Shown in pieces: positions 45,913-54,857 of a stretch of DNA of 64,000 nucleotides. The DNA is taken from positions 277,921 through 341,920 of the forward strand of contig SCTR01000010.1 in the NCBI GenBank assembly GCA_004297305.1, given 5' to 3'. Made by a program: the position numbers and the translations under genes. The notes beneath the pieces were generated by a model that had not been told where the DNA came from, did no database searches, and was given only the letters and a program-made list of their open reading frames with translations. Origin of the DNA: Actinomycetota bacterium (GTDB lineage: Bacteria; Actinomycetota; Actinomycetes; S36-B12; FW305-bin1). The stretch's first letter is position 1. Each line of letters starts with the position of its first letter.

Positions 45913-46587
45913 ATGTCGTTCTCCTCGCTGTTCGGCGCCCGCTCCCGCATGGTGACCGAAGCCGACGCCCTGCCGGGCCGGCCGGTCCGCCCGTTCCACG
46001 TCCCGGCCGCGAATCAGGTCCTCGGCAAGCCGATGGAGGAGCCCTGGCCGGACGGCGTCGAGATTCTCTACGTCGGACTGGGCTGCTTCTGGGGCGCGGA
46101 GAAGCGCTTCTGGCGGTTGCCGGGGGTCTATTCGACGGCGGTGGGCTACCAGGGCGGGTACACCCCGAACCCGACGTACGACGAGGTCTGCACCGGACGT
46201 ACCGGTCACGCCGAGAACGTCCTGGTCGCCTACGAGCCGACGAAGGTGTCCACGTACGACGTCCTGAAGGTCTTCTGGGAGAACCACGATCCGACCCAGG
46301 GCTACCGCCAGGGCAACGACGTCGGTACGCAGTACCGCAGCGCGGTGTACTGGACGACCACCGAGCAGGCACAACTCGCCGAACGGACCGCCCGGGCGTA
46401 CGACGCGATCCTGCGCGGCAAGGGATACGGCGAGGTGACCACGGAGATCGGCCCGGCCGCCGACCGGCCCTTCTACTACGCCGAGGAGTACCACCAGCAG
46501 TACCTGTACAAGGTTCCGCACGGCTACGACTGCCACGCGGAGACCGGGATCTCGCTGCCGCCGCTGGCGCAGTTGCCTCCGCTGTAA
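45913..46587 (+). CDS. msrA: Peptide-methionine (S)-S-oxide reductase
   Basis: The 224-residue enzyme repairs oxidised methionine. The catalytic Cys58 is in GCFWGAEKRFWRLPG; GYQGGYTPNPTYDEVCTG and the conserved YHQQYL follow. The resolving cysteine is Cys207 (GYDCHAETG) near the end. The first 40 residues are a non-catalytic extension. The ATG at 45913 is chosen since the gene then begins at its first native-looking residues. It is adjacent to the sulfur amino acid gene metB but transcribed away from it. Confidence 0.95.
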   Translation: MSFSSLFGARSRMVTEADALPGRPVRPFHVPAANQVLGKPMEEPWPDGVEILYVGLGCFWGAEKRFWRLPGVYSTAVGYQGGYTPNPTYDEVCTGRTGHAENVLVAYEPTKVSTYDVLKVFWENHDPTQGYRQGNDVGTQYRSAVYWTTTEQAQLAERTARAYDAILRGKGYGEVTTEIGPAADRPFYYAEEYHQQYLYKVPHGYDCHAETGISLPPLAQLPPL

Positions 46588-46789
46588 CGGATCCACGGCG
46601 CGGCCAGACAGGACGCTCCCGGTCCTCGCCTCCGCCCCGGCCGCGCACGCAACGGCCGGCGACGTCTGGTGACCGCGATCTCGGCGGCCGACGTTGCCCC
46701 ACGGTCGGCACGCATGTCAGCATCGGGGCGGCGGGGTGCTCGGGCAGGCCAGACCGGTCAGCGGACCCCTGCCGGGCCCGGGGGCGCCA

Positions 46790-48010
46790 GTGATCGATCT
46801 GACCTCACGGCGGCCTGCTGTCGGCGGCCGCCGACTGGCCATTGCCGCTGTCGCTGTAGGGATCGTGGCCGTCTCGGTCGTGCTGAGCGCCCGGCTGGAA
46901 ATGATCGACTTGTTCGTGTACCGCGCCGGCGGCGATGCCGCGGTTCACGCGACAGCGCTGTACGAGGTGACCGGTCCGGATGGGCTCCCCTTCACCTATC
47001 CGCCGATCGCCGCGCTGCTGTTCGCGCCGCTGGCAGTGCTGCCGCTGCTGACAGCGAAGATCGTCCTGACCTGTGCGTCACTGGCCGCACTGGTCCGCGT
47101 CTGCTGGCTCAGTGTGGCCGGACCGTCGCGGCGCCGCGGGCGGCGTGCCGCGGTCCTCGTCCTGCTGGCGCTGTGCATGGAACCGGTGCACGCGACGCTC
47201 GGGTTCGGTCAGGTCAATCTCCTGGTCATGTGGCTGGTCGTCGAGGACGTGTCGTCCGCGGTGGGACGACGATTCGGCGGCGTCCTCACCGGAATCGCCG
47301 GCGCGATCAAACTCGTCCCGACCGGATTCGTGCTGCTCTACCTGGCTGCCGGCCGGCGCCGGGACGCGGTGCGTACGGCCGCCACATTCGTCGGCGCAGC
47401 CGCGATCGGCGTGCTCCTGCCCTACGCCGCCGCCTGGCAGTACTGGACGGACCTCGCCTACCAGCCTGATCGGGTCGGCGGCGTCACCTATCTCGGCAAC
47501 CAGTCGCTGTACGGCGTTCTCGCGCGCGCCGCGGACGGACAGCCGCCAGGATGGCTGTGGCTACCGATCGCGGTGGCCCTCGTCGGCGCCGCCTGCCATA
47601 TCGCGACCCAGCTGTGGCAGTGCGACCTTCGCCTCGCGGCGACCTGCGTCGTCGGCTTCGCCATGCTGGCCGCCTCGCCGATTTCGTGGACCCATCACTG
47701 GGTATGGTTCGTACCCGCGGTCGGCACCCTCTGGCAGGTGCGCCGGGCCCGCCGCGCCGCGATCATCTTGCTCGCCACGATCATCGCCGCCACCGCGACG
47801 TACGCCGTCTGGTGGCTGGGTCCGCTGTCGGATGTCTTCGGCTCACACACGACTCTCGTGGAACCCGTTCTGGGAGCGGTGTATCTCCTCCTCGGCCTGG
47901 CCTACATCGTGGTGATGATGTTCGAGCCCGACCCACAACAAATCTGGCATAGGGCCGCAGTTGTTCCTCGTCCAGAACGCACCAGGCATGGTGCAGACGT
48001 CGTTCCATGA
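46790..48010 (+). CDS. GT87-family (DUF2029) glycosyltransferase, probable mannosyltransferase
   Basis: The 406-residue membrane protein has about 10 helices and a first extracellular loop with DLFVYRAGGDA. FTYPPIAALLF and GFGQVNLLVMW follow, as in polyprenol-phosphate-mannose-dependent alpha(1-2) mannosyltransferases (PimE-like, GT87). Such enzymes build phosphatidylinositol mannosides, lipomannan or arabinogalactan outside the membrane. The GTG at 46790 precedes a short cytoplasmic tail. It overlaps by four bases the start of the next, doubtful gene. Confidence 0.87.
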   Translation: MIDLTSRRPAVGGRRLAIAAVAVGIVAVSVVLSARLEMIDLFVYRAGGDAAVHATALYEVTGPDGLPFTYPPIAALLFAPLAVLPLLTAKIVLTCASLAALVRVCWLSVAGPSRRRGRRAAVLVLLALCMEPVHATLGFGQVNLLVMWLVVEDVSSAVGRRFGGVLTGIAGAIKLVPTGFVLLYLAAGRRRDAVRTAATFVGAAAIGVLLPYAAAWQYWTDLAYQPDRVGGVTYLGNQSLYGVLARAADGQPPGWLWLPIAVALVGAACHIATQLWQCDLRLAATCVVGFAMLAASPISWTHHWVWFVPAVGTLWQVRRARRAAIILLATIIAATATYAVWWLGPLSDVFGSHTTLVEPVLGAVYLLLGLAYIVVMMFEPDPQQIWHRAAVVPRPERTRHGADVVP

Positions 48011-48453
48011 TGGCGAACACCGCTAAGGCCGCTGGGAGCGCCGCCTTCATGGCAGCAGAACTGTGCGTTAACTCTCCGTGGCCGCCACCCCGACGCGCCG
48101 TCGTGCAGATGCGTCGCGTGTGCCCAACAGCGACCGATCGAGCCTGTGGCAAGAGTTCACCGTCTGGCCGACGAAACGACGCCGTCCCGGCCTTCGCTGA
48201 CCCTTCAAGCAACAAAGACGTCGGCAGCGGCTCGTCTACTCGCGTCGAATTCTTTCAGCACGCAGGTTTCGCCGGATCTCGCTATCGCGTCTCCGGGCCC
48301 GGAGTTTTCACGGCAACCGTCAGTGATACCGACTATGCGGTCGAGAGTTTGCTCGACGGATGGAACGACTCGTTTAGCTCGGGAAAAGACTGCAATCAGT
48401 GTGATGTGAAGCTGTTTCAGGCAACTTGTGATCGAGGGCGACAACGGAGCTAG
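48007..48453 (+). CDS. Hypothetical protein with I36/crystallin-like C-terminus, possibly broken
   Basis: The frame starts at an ATG overlapping the stop of the glycosyltransferase and gives 148 residues. The first 75 look random; no signal peptide can be seen. The end (VEFFQHAGFAGSRYRVSG, SDTDYAVESLLDGWNDSF) resembles the beta/gamma-crystallin or peptidase-inhibitor I36 fold, which is usually secreted and contains two such repeats. Here the second is cut short after DVKLFQ. Codon use is less GC-rich than in the neighbours. It is likely a remnant fused by chance to an upstream frame. Confidence 0.4.
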   Translation: MMANTAKAAGSAAFMAAELCVNSPWPPPRRAVVQMRRVCPTATDRACGKSSPSGRRNDAVPAFADPSSNKDVGSGSSTRVEFFQHAGFAGSRYRVSGPGVFTATVSDTDYAVESLLDGWNDSFSSGKDCNQCDVKLFQATCDRGRQRS

Positions 48454-48566
48454 AGGACAAGACAGACTCGGAACCTCGGTAGGCGCCACGACCGGACAAC
48501 AGGCCCGAAATGCGGCTATGGTGCGCACCATCGAGGGAGTCGAACCAAGGACGGGGGCCGAGCTCA

Positions 48567-50078
48567 GTGACTGCAGGTGGCGAGTCGGGATCTGCCTCCG
48601 CGCCGGCTTCGGATGCGGGAACGGCAGGCGCAGGGTCCTCAGCTCCCGCGAGCGGTGCTGTTTGGCTCCGCTGGTGGCCGGCAGTGGTGAGTGTCGTAGC
48701 ATTTGGCGTCTTCTTTTGGCGCATCGACGGAGCGAGTCCGTGGCGCGACGAACTCGTAACACTCGACATGGCCTCACGCTCAACTGGGGATCTATGGCGC
48801 GCCCTTGGCAACGCTGACCTCGTCCACGGCCTCTACTACTCTGTGGCACGCGGCGTCGTGACAGCTGGCGGCGATCTGTCAGCACTTCGCGGGTTGTCGG
48901 CGGCCGCCATGGCTGCGACCGCTGGCCTGTTGGCAGTTCTCGGACGGCAGCTGGGCTCGACCGCCGTGATGATTGCGGCACCCCTGGTCTTGGTCGTATG
49001 CCCGATATCAAGTCGGTACGCCCAAGAAGCCAGGCCATATGCCTTGGCCACCTTCGTTGCGACCGCCGGAACCTTGGCCCTAGTAGTCGCCTGTCGGCGA
49101 CGTCACTATGGGATGTGGATCGGATATGCAGCGTGCATCGTCGTGCTTGGCTTGATCAATATCTTGGCACTTTCCGTACTGCTGGGACACTTGGCTTACG
49201 TCGCCTGGGATCGCCATGCCACGCGGCGGTGGCTGGCTAGCATAGGGGCTGCATTTCTTTTGGTTGGTCCGTTTGCTGCCCTCGCGACGAAGCAGATCGG
49301 GCAGGTTGACTGGTTAAGTCGACCTAGCGGCGCAGACCTTTGGGAAGCGATCTCATTCGGCTGGACGTCTGTTGCTGGTTTCTTGCTGCTTGTTGCTGCC
49401 GTTGTCGTACTGGCCTGGGGTCGTTCTCGCCGGACAGCAACCCTGGCGGTGACGTGGGCTGCCGCACCTGCGGTAGCCCTGTGGCTGGTTTCTCAAGTGC
49501 ATCCGCTATTCGATGTTCGATACCTGGTCGTCTGCATTCCCGGCGTGGCCATGACATTTGCATTGATCGCCGACATCCGACTGCCACGTCAGGTTGCGCG
49601 TCGGCAAGTGGGGACCGTCATCGCCCTATCCGTCACGGCGTGCCTTCTGGTACTTGGCTGGAGCGCACAGGCCTCCGTTCGGGCCACCGATGGACATGGC
49701 GAGAATGTCCGAGCGGTAGCAAGTATTATCGAGAAGGATGCTCTACCAGGCGACGCAATTTTGTACCAGCCGAACAACCTACGTATTCTAAACCGAGGAT
49801 TTGGACCGGTTACAATCGCGGATCCCATGCTGCAGGAGTCCGGTGCCGCTTCCGGTACGCTCACCGGGACGGAGATATCCCCATCAAGAATGGATGTTGC
49901 CCTACAGCAGCACAACCGGCTGTGGGTTGTTCGGCGCTTCCGCGGTCCTGCGCTCGCCGATCCGGGCGACCTTGAGAAGGCGCGAATTCTCGCCGCCTGT
50001 TATGCACGCGAAGGATCGACACGAGCTGGACCGAACTTTGCGGTCGATCTATATGTGCGGCAGAGCTGCAAGGACTAG
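48567..50078 (+). CDS. GT39-like membrane glycosyltransferase
   Basis: The 503-residue protein has a Ser/Ala-rich cytoplasmic start, about 11 membrane helices, and a first loop with WRIDGASPWRDELVTLDMA. The D-E pair there is typical of GT39/ArnT-type enzymes that take sugars from polyprenyl phosphates. RYAQEARPYAL and a large extracellular C-terminal domain follow. Codons are noticeably less GC-rich than in the surroundings, and one is TTA (49314-49316), so recent transfer is likely. The start is uncertain: GTG 48567 or ATG 48510. Confidence 0.8.
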   Translation: MTAGGESGSASAPASDAGTAGAGSSAPASGAVWLRWWPAVVSVVAFGVFFWRIDGASPWRDELVTLDMASRSTGDLWRALGNADLVHGLYYSVARGVVTAGGDLSALRGLSAAAMAATAGLLAVLGRQLGSTAVMIAAPLVLVVCPISSRYAQEARPYALATFVATAGTLALVVACRRRHYGMWIGYAACIVVLGLINILALSVLLGHLAYVAWDRHATRRWLASIGAAFLLVGPFAALATKQIGQVDWLSRPSGADLWEAISFGWTSVAGFLLLVAAVVVLAWGRSRRTATLAVTWAAAPAVALWLVSQVHPLFDVRYLVVCIPGVAMTFALIADIRLPRQVARRQVGTVIALSVTACLLVLGWSAQASVRATDGHGENVRAVASIIEKDALPGDAILYQPNNLRILNRGFGPVTIADPMLQESGAASGTLTGTEISPSRMDVALQQHNRLWVVRRFRGPALADPGDLEKARILAACYAREGSTRAGPNFAVDLYVRQSCKD

Positions 50079-50104
50079 CTGCTGCGCGCGCCGTCCTCCC
50101 CGCC

Positions 50105-50374
50105 TCAGGGCATGAACTCGACGATCCACCGCCCGCCGAGGCGAATCGCCCGGCCCACCGCGCGAGGTATCGATACTCCGGTAGCTCGTGCGTCTCGATA
50201 CGCCAAGACCGCCGCGATCACCACTCCGCCGGCAAAGCTCGCGACCGCCGCCCAGGCCACCGCGGCCGGAATCGCGACGAGGTAGCCGACGATCGTCACC
50301 ACGACAGCGACCATCGTGAACACGAGTGCGACGAAGAGCGCTACTCCGGGAACCGGCTCCCCCGTCGTGGCCAT
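50105..50374 (-). CDS. Small two-span membrane protein
   Basis: The 89-residue protein has two hydrophobic helices (about 8-32 and 35-57) and an amphipathic basic end (YRDARATGVSIPRAVGRAIR). It lies 5 bases after cbs in the same direction and is probably translated with it. Mycobacteria have a small membrane protein (Pra) next to cbs, but no similarity beyond position can be claimed. The function is unknown. Confidence 0.7.
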   Translation of the reverse strand: MATTGEPVPGVALFVALVFTMVAVVVTIVGYLVAIPAAVAWAAVASFAGGVVIAAVLAYRDARATGVSIPRAVGRAIRLGGRWIVEFMP

Positions 50375-50379
50375 CCGGC

Positions 50380-51765
50380 TCAGCCGGCCGCGAGCAGGCC
50401 CAGCACGTCCTGACGGGTGACGACGCCGACCGGCTTGCCGTCGACGATGACCACGGCAGCATCGCTGGTGCGCAACAACTCCACGGCTGCCGAGATCGGT
50501 TCCCCACCGCCGACGATGGGGAGCGCCGCGGACATGTGCCGGTCGACGGCGTCGGCCATCGCCGCGTGGCCGGTGAACAGCGCGTCCAGTAGGTCGCGCT
50601 CGACGACCGCGCCGACGATCTCCGCCGCCATCACCGGTGGCTCCGCCTTGACGACAGGCAGTTGGGAGACGCCGTACTCGCGCAGGATGTGGATCGCGTC
50701 GCGCACGGTCTCCGTGGGATGCGTGTGAACGAACGGCGGTATGGCCCCGGACCCCGTGGTGTCCTTGCCCCGCAGCACATCGGCGACGGTCCGGTCGTCG
50801 GTCGAGGACGACTCGAGGAAGCCGTACGACGCCATCCACTCGTCGTTGAACACCTTGGACAGGTAGCCGCGGCCGCCGTCGGGCAGCAGCACCACGACGA
50901 CATCGTCGGGGCCGGACCGGGCGGCGACCTGGAGCGCGGCGACCACGGCCATGCCGCAGGAACCGCCGACCAGCAGCCCGTCTTCGCGGGCCAGCCGTCG
51001 GGTCATCACGAAGGAGTCCTTGTCCGACACCGCGATGATCTCGTCGCAGATCTCGCGGTCGTAGGCGGTCGGCCAGAAGTCCTCTCCGACACCTTCCACC
51101 AGATAGGGCCGGCCCGTCCCGCCGGAATACACCGACCCCTCCGGATCCGCACCGATGACCTGGACCCGGCCGCCACTGACCTCCTTGAGGTAGCGCCCGG
51201 TGCCGGTGATGGTCCCGCCGGTCCCCACGCCGGCGACGAAATGCGTGACCCGGCCGGCGGTCTGCTCCCAGATCTCCGGACCGGTCGTCTCATAGTGCGA
51301 GCGAGGATTCGCCGGATTGGAGTACTGGTCGGGTTTCCAGGCGCCCGGAATCTCGCGGGTGAGCCGGTCACTGACCGAGTAGTAGGACCGCGGGTCGTCC
51401 GGTTCGACCGCGGTCGGGCACACCTCGACGGTGGCGCCGTACGCCCGCAGCACATTGATCTTGTCCAGGCTGACCTTGTCCGGGCAGACGAACACCGCCC
51501 GGTAGCCGCGCGCCTGGGCAACCAGGGCCAGGCCGACGCCGGTGTTGCCGCTGGTGGGTTCCACGATCGTGCCGCCGGGCCGCAGCGCGCCCGACCGCTC
51601 GGCCTCGTCGACCATCCGCACGGCGATGCGGTCTTTCACCGAACCGCCCGGGTTGAGGTACTCCACCTTGGCCAGCACCGTGGCCGGCGAACCGGCAGCG
51701 ACAGAACGCAGCCGGACCAGCGGGGTATTGCCGATGAGATCGAGCACCGAGTCGTAGACCGTCAC
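50380..51765 (-). CDS. cbs: Cystathionine beta-synthase with CBS domain pair
   Basis: The 461-residue protein joins a fold-type II PLP domain to two CBS domains (about 335-460). PLP lysine Lys44 is in NPGGSVKDRI; SGNTGVGLA, GVGTGGTITG and a Ser in GGSCGMAV are present. The CBS pair (RDAIHILREYGVSQLPVV and SAAVELLRTSDAAVVIVDG) could bind adenosyl ligands. It condenses serine or O-acetylserine with homocysteine. It is divergent from an SGNH hydrolase gene. Confidence 0.95.
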   Translation of the reverse strand: MTVYDSVLDLIGNTPLVRLRSVAAGSPATVLAKVEYLNPGGSVKDRIAVRMVDEAERSGALRPGGTIVEPTSGNTGVGLALVAQARGYRAVFVCPDKVSLDKINVLRAYGATVEVCPTAVEPDDPRSYYSVSDRLTREIPGAWKPDQYSNPANPRSHYETTGPEIWEQTAGRVTHFVAGVGTGGTITGTGRYLKEVSGGRVQVIGADPEGSVYSGGTGRPYLVEGVGEDFWPTAYDREICDEIIAVSDKDSFVMTRRLAREDGLLVGGSCGMAVVAALQVAARSGPDDVVVVLLPDGGRGYLSKVFNDEWMASYGFLESSSTDDRTVADVLRGKDTTGSGAIPPFVHTHPTETVRDAIHILREYGVSQLPVVKAEPPVMAAEIVGAVVERDLLDALFTGHAAMADAVDRHMSAALPIVGGGEPISAAVELLRTSDAAVVIVDGKPVGVVTRQDVLGLLAAG

Positions 51766-51800
51766 CCGCCGAGAGTACGGGCCGGACGCGAGAAGGCCCG

Positions 51801-52961
51801 ATGTCGGCGCCCGATGAGATCATTCGACTCGTGAGCAAGGTCGCGCACGCCCGTCGTATCGCCAAGGCTGCGGCCTTCGGCAGCGGTGGTGCGGCCGGCG
51901 CCGGCGCCGCGACGCTCGGTCTCCTCGTCGCCCAGGCTCGCGCCGCCCGGCGTGCCATCGGACCGCGCAGCGACGTCGCGCCGTACCAGGACGGCCGCTA
52001 CGGCCCACGAGACGGGACGTCGGTGCGATTGGCCATGCTCGGCGATTCCAGTGCGGCGGGCCTCGGCGTCGCAGACCGCGACGACACCATCGGTGCCACG
52101 CTCGCTCGGGCGGTCGCCGCGACCCTGGGACGCGGCGTCGTGCTCACCACCGTCGCGGTGGTCGGCGCGCAGTCCCGGCACCTGGCCGACCAGGTGGAGC
52201 GGATCCTGGTCCTGCGTCCCCACATCGCGGTGATCATGATCGGCGCGAACGACGTCACCCACGCGGTGCGCCCGCAGGTCTCGGTGGGGCAACTCCAGCA
52301 GGCGGTACGCCGGCTGCGTGAGCACGGCACCGAGGTCGTCGTGGGCACCTGCCCGGACCTCGGCACGGTCCGACCGATCGCCCAACCCTTGCGGTACGTC
52401 GCCCGCCGCCTGTCGCGGTCGCTGGCTGCCGCGCAGGCGATCGGAGCGGTCGAGGCCGGTGGGCGTGCGGTCTCCCTCGGTGACCTGCTGGGGCCGGAGT
52501 TCGACGCGCGCCCGGAGACGATGTTCTCGGCCGACCGATTCCATCCGTCGGCCGAGGGCTACCGGGCCGCCGCGCAGGCACTGCTGCCGGCTGTGCTCGC
52601 CGGGATCCGGCACGGCACCGGGGCCGATCTCCTCCCGGCCCGCTGGTCGGCGCCGCTGCCGGTCGCGGAGGCGGCGGTGGCGGCGGCGCAGCTGGCCGGT
52701 GCGGCCGTCGAGGCGGCTCAGGTCGGCGGTCAGGACCGGGGGCCTCGTGGCCGGTGGGCGCGACTGCGCCTGCGCGGTCACGGTGGGCGTGCCGCCGAGG
52801 CAGACGAACCGGCCGTGGTCGACCTCCGCGAGGGCGGCGGACCGGGCGCTGGCGCAGCCGGTAGCGAGTCAGGTGGCGCGGCCGGCGGCAGGTCAGGTGG
52901 CACGCCGCAGCGCCCGGAGGCGCTCGACCCCCTGCCGCAGGACGGCGTCGACCGGGGCTGA
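51801..52961 (+). CDS. SGNH/GDSL-type hydrolase
   Basis: The 386-residue protein has an N-terminal hydrophobic segment (about 25-48), then the SGNH blocks: GDSSAAG with the nucleophile Ser (about residue 83), GANDVTHAV, and DRFHPSAEG with the catalytic Asp and His. The last 90 residues are Gly/Ala-rich and disordered. It is likely a membrane-anchored esterase acting on cell-envelope lipid or acetyl groups; mycobacteria have a similar enzyme in the same place. The 3' end overlaps an opposite-strand gene by 69 bases. Confidence 0.9.
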   Translation: MSAPDEIIRLVSKVAHARRIAKAAAFGSGGAAGAGAATLGLLVAQARAARRAIGPRSDVAPYQDGRYGPRDGTSVRLAMLGDSSAAGLGVADRDDTIGATLARAVAATLGRGVVLTTVAVVGAQSRHLADQVERILVLRPHIAVIMIGANDVTHAVRPQVSVGQLQQAVRRLREHGTEVVVGTCPDLGTVRPIAQPLRYVARRLSRSLAAAQAIGAVEAGGRAVSLGDLLGPEFDARPETMFSADRFHPSAEGYRAAAQALLPAVLAGIRHGTGADLLPARWSAPLPVAEAAVAAAQLAGAAVEAAQVGGQDRGPRGRWARLRLRGHGGRAAEADEPAVVDLREGGGPGAGAAGSESGGAAGGRSGGTPQRPEALDPLPQDGVDRG

Positions 52962-53228
52962 CCCAGCGGAGCCGGCCAGCTCGAGCAGGTCCTGCCCGGT
53001 GACGGCCAACTGGTCGGGGACCGCCCTGGGCGGCAGCACCGGCAGCGACCGCCGTACGTCGCCCGCCGCGTCCGCCGCGGCGTCGGCAAACTCCTGTGCC
53101 GCAGTGCGGACGGGCTCCGCCAGACCGGCGAGGCGGGCCGGCGACAGGCTCCGCAACAGGTCCACTGTCCGGTGCAGCTCGACGGCGAAGGCGTCGGCCG
53201 CGCCGGCCGGCGGCGTGGAGTCGATCAC
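52893..53228 (-). CDS. Hypothetical helical protein
   Basis: The frame encodes 111 residues that look mainly helical and heptad-like (AVELHRTVDLLRSLSPARLAGL, LLELAGSAGS). Its 3' end overlaps the SGNH hydrolase gene tail-to-tail by 69 bases. The start is GTG 53228, without a clear ribosome binding site. I do not recognise a family, and the high GC content makes long chance frames common, so this is a moderate call. Confidence 0.5.
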   Translation of the reverse strand: MIDSTPPAGAADAFAVELHRTVDLLRSLSPARLAGLAEPVRTAAQEFADAAADAAGDVRRSLPVLPPRAVPDQLAVTGQDLLELAGSAGSAPVDAVLRQGVERLRALRRAT

Positions 53229-53302
53229 CGCGTTCCCTTGCGCCGGAGTGCGGGACGAGGACTACCGTGGCTCCCACGTCCGGACCGCAGAGGAGACCGA
53301 CC

Positions 53303-53533
53303 ATGGCCCTGCACCACTCGGAGGAAACTCACCGACAGCTCGTCGACCGGGTGCCGGCCACGACCGGCCGACAGATGGACGAATGGTTCTCGATACTCGA
53401 GGCCGGACCGGCCTTTTCCCGTTTCGACGAGAAAGTCTCCTGGCTGCGCGACGAACACGACCTGCCGCACGGTCACAGCACGGCGATCGTCCACGAGTAC
53501 GACATGGCCCGCGCGGCGCGCCGGCTCAGCTGA
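53303..53533 (+). CDS. DUF4287-like small protein
   Basis: The 76-residue protein (HHSEETHRQLVDRVPATTGR, then DEWFSILEAG and LPHGHSTAIVHEYDM) matches DUF4287, found alone or joined to DUF5655 proteins. The fold is helical; the function is unknown. A GGAG site lies before the ATG. It is followed by one of the strongest terminators in the window. Confidence 0.8.
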   Translation: MALHHSEETHRQLVDRVPATTGRQMDEWFSILEAGPAFSRFDEKVSWLRDEHDLPHGHSTAIVHEYDMARAARRLS

Positions 53534-53549
53534 CCGGCCGGCACCACGC

Positions 53550-53592
53550 ACGACGGCGGGGCACCTCCTGGGTGGAGGTGCCCCGCCGTCGT
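53550..53592. terminator. Long bidirectional hairpin terminator
   Basis: The arms 53550-53568 and 53574-53592 pair over 19 bases (ACGACGGCGGGGCACCTCC with its complement) around a TGGGT loop. It lies between the convergent DUF4287 and BI-1 genes and can end both transcripts, although no T-run follows on either side. Confidence 0.9.
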
Positions 53593-53612
53593 CGTACGGG
53601 ATGACCGCAGGC

Positions 53613-54485
53613 CTAGCGACTGGCCGCCGCGATCATGGCGAGCATGCGCAGGATCTCCAGGTACAGCCAGATCAAGGTGACCAGCAGCCCGAAGGACATC
53701 CGCCACGACTCGCGTTCCGGCAGGCCCATCGCGATCCCCTGCTTGATCGCTTCGAAGTCCAGCAACAGGGTGAACGACGCCAACAAGACACCCACGGCGC
53801 ACAGGGCGACGCCGAGCCAGCCCATCCCGTAGAAGCCGAAACCGCCGCCCACACCGAAGATCGCGGCGACCAGCGACATCAGCCCGATCACGGCGTACGA
53901 GATGATCGCGACGACCATGACCTTGGCGAACTTGCCGTCGACCTTGATCAGGCCGGTGTTGTACACCAGCAGCATCACGCCGAATGCGGTCAGCGTGCCG
54001 ATGACCGCCTGCATGACGAGGCCCTGGTAGTTGGCGTACCGGATGACCCAGTCGTTGTAGGCGTAACTAATACCGCCCAGGAACACACCCTGCACGAGGG
54101 CGTAGAGCAGGACCAGCGCCGGCGAGACCTGCCGCTTGAACGCGTTGACCAGGCCGAGGACCAGGCCGATCATCGCGGCCCCGAACCAGATCAGCGGCAT
54201 CGAGTCGGCGGTGTTCCAGCCGACGACCGCACCGATGACGACCAGGACGAAGCAGATCCCCGTCTTGACGATGACGTCGTTGAGCGTGACGCGGGCACCG
54301 ACGCCGGTGGGAGTCCCCGCGGTGTACATCCGCCGGAGGTCGTCAGCCGACGGGGCGGGCGTCGCGGCCGTCGCCGTACCGGTGGCCGCCTGCGTGTAGG
54401 CCGAGCGGCCCTCGTCGTACGCGAAGCCGGCGCCGCCCTGCTCGGGCTTGGCCATCCTCGACAGGATGGGATTGCGCGTCTCCAT
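53613..54485 (-). CDS. Bax inhibitor-1/YccA-family membrane protein
   Basis: The 290-residue protein has a soluble N-terminus of about 70 residues (METRNPILSRMAKPEQGGAG, a conserved opening) and seven membrane helices with the family's final segment: LLLDFEAIKQGIAMGLPERE and WLYLEILRML. In other BI-1 proteins paired Asp residues in helices 6-7 gate calcium or protons. The bacterial function is not settled. The ATG at 54485 follows GAGGAGG. Confidence 0.9.
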   Translation of the reverse strand: METRNPILSRMAKPEQGGAGFAYDEGRSAYTQAATGTATAATPAPSADDLRRMYTAGTPTGVGARVTLNDVIVKTGICFVLVVIGAVVGWNTADSMPLIWFGAAMIGLVLGLVNAFKRQVSPALVLLYALVQGVFLGGISYAYNDWVIRYANYQGLVMQAVIGTLTAFGVMLLVYNTGLIKVDGKFAKVMVVAIISYAVIGLMSLVAAIFGVGGGFGFYGMGWLGVALCAVGVLLASFTLLLDFEAIKQGIAMGLPERESWRMSFGLLVTLIWLYLEILRMLAMIAAASR

Positions 54486-54647
54486 GGGGGTGGTCCTCCT
54501 CGAGCGGAACGCCACCTCCCTGGCGGCGCCGCTGAGAAACACGGTAGCTCACGCTCAGGATTGTGGGCGCACGTCGACCGCAGTCGGCCCAGCGGCGGCA
54601 CGGTGCGGCGACAACCAGCGGGAAGCACGGTCCGGCGTTGCACCGGG

Positions 54648-54731
54648 TGCCCGGGGTGGGACTCGAACCCACAAGCCGTCGCCGGCGGCTCCTTTTAAGG
54701 GAGCTGCGTATGCCGATTCCGCCACCCGGGC
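54648..54731 (-). tRNA. tRNA-Leu (anticodon UAA)
   Basis: An 84-base tRNA on the minus strand. The acceptor stem GCCCGGG pairs with CCCGGGC, discriminator A is at 54648, and no CCA is encoded. The anticodon stem GCTCC/GGAGC holds the loop CTTAAAA, so the anticodon is TAA, reading UUA. The long variable arm and GGTTCGAGTCC T-loop are those of a leucine tRNA. UUA is a rare codon in high-GC actinobacteria, and the matching tRNA in Streptomyces is bldA. Confidence 0.95.
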
Positions 54732-54857
54732 CAGCGGGCGGCACCACTGTAGGCGCGGCCGCCCGACCGAAGGCCGGCCGTGGCGAATCGGTGGCTCCTC
54801 AAGGAGGACCGAAGGCGCCCGTGGCCGGGCCGGCGACGTGACAAAGGGCCGGTGGCC

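Noticed and set aside
45692..46723. Open frame extending metB by over 300 codons
   Set aside because: It runs antisense through msrA, is Arg/Pro-rich and has no domain; GTG 45691 gives the normal metB length.
53613..54542. Start of the BI-1 gene at the far upstream codon
   Set aside because: The extra 19 residues lack family similarity and a ribosome binding site; ATG 54485 has GAGGAGG before it.
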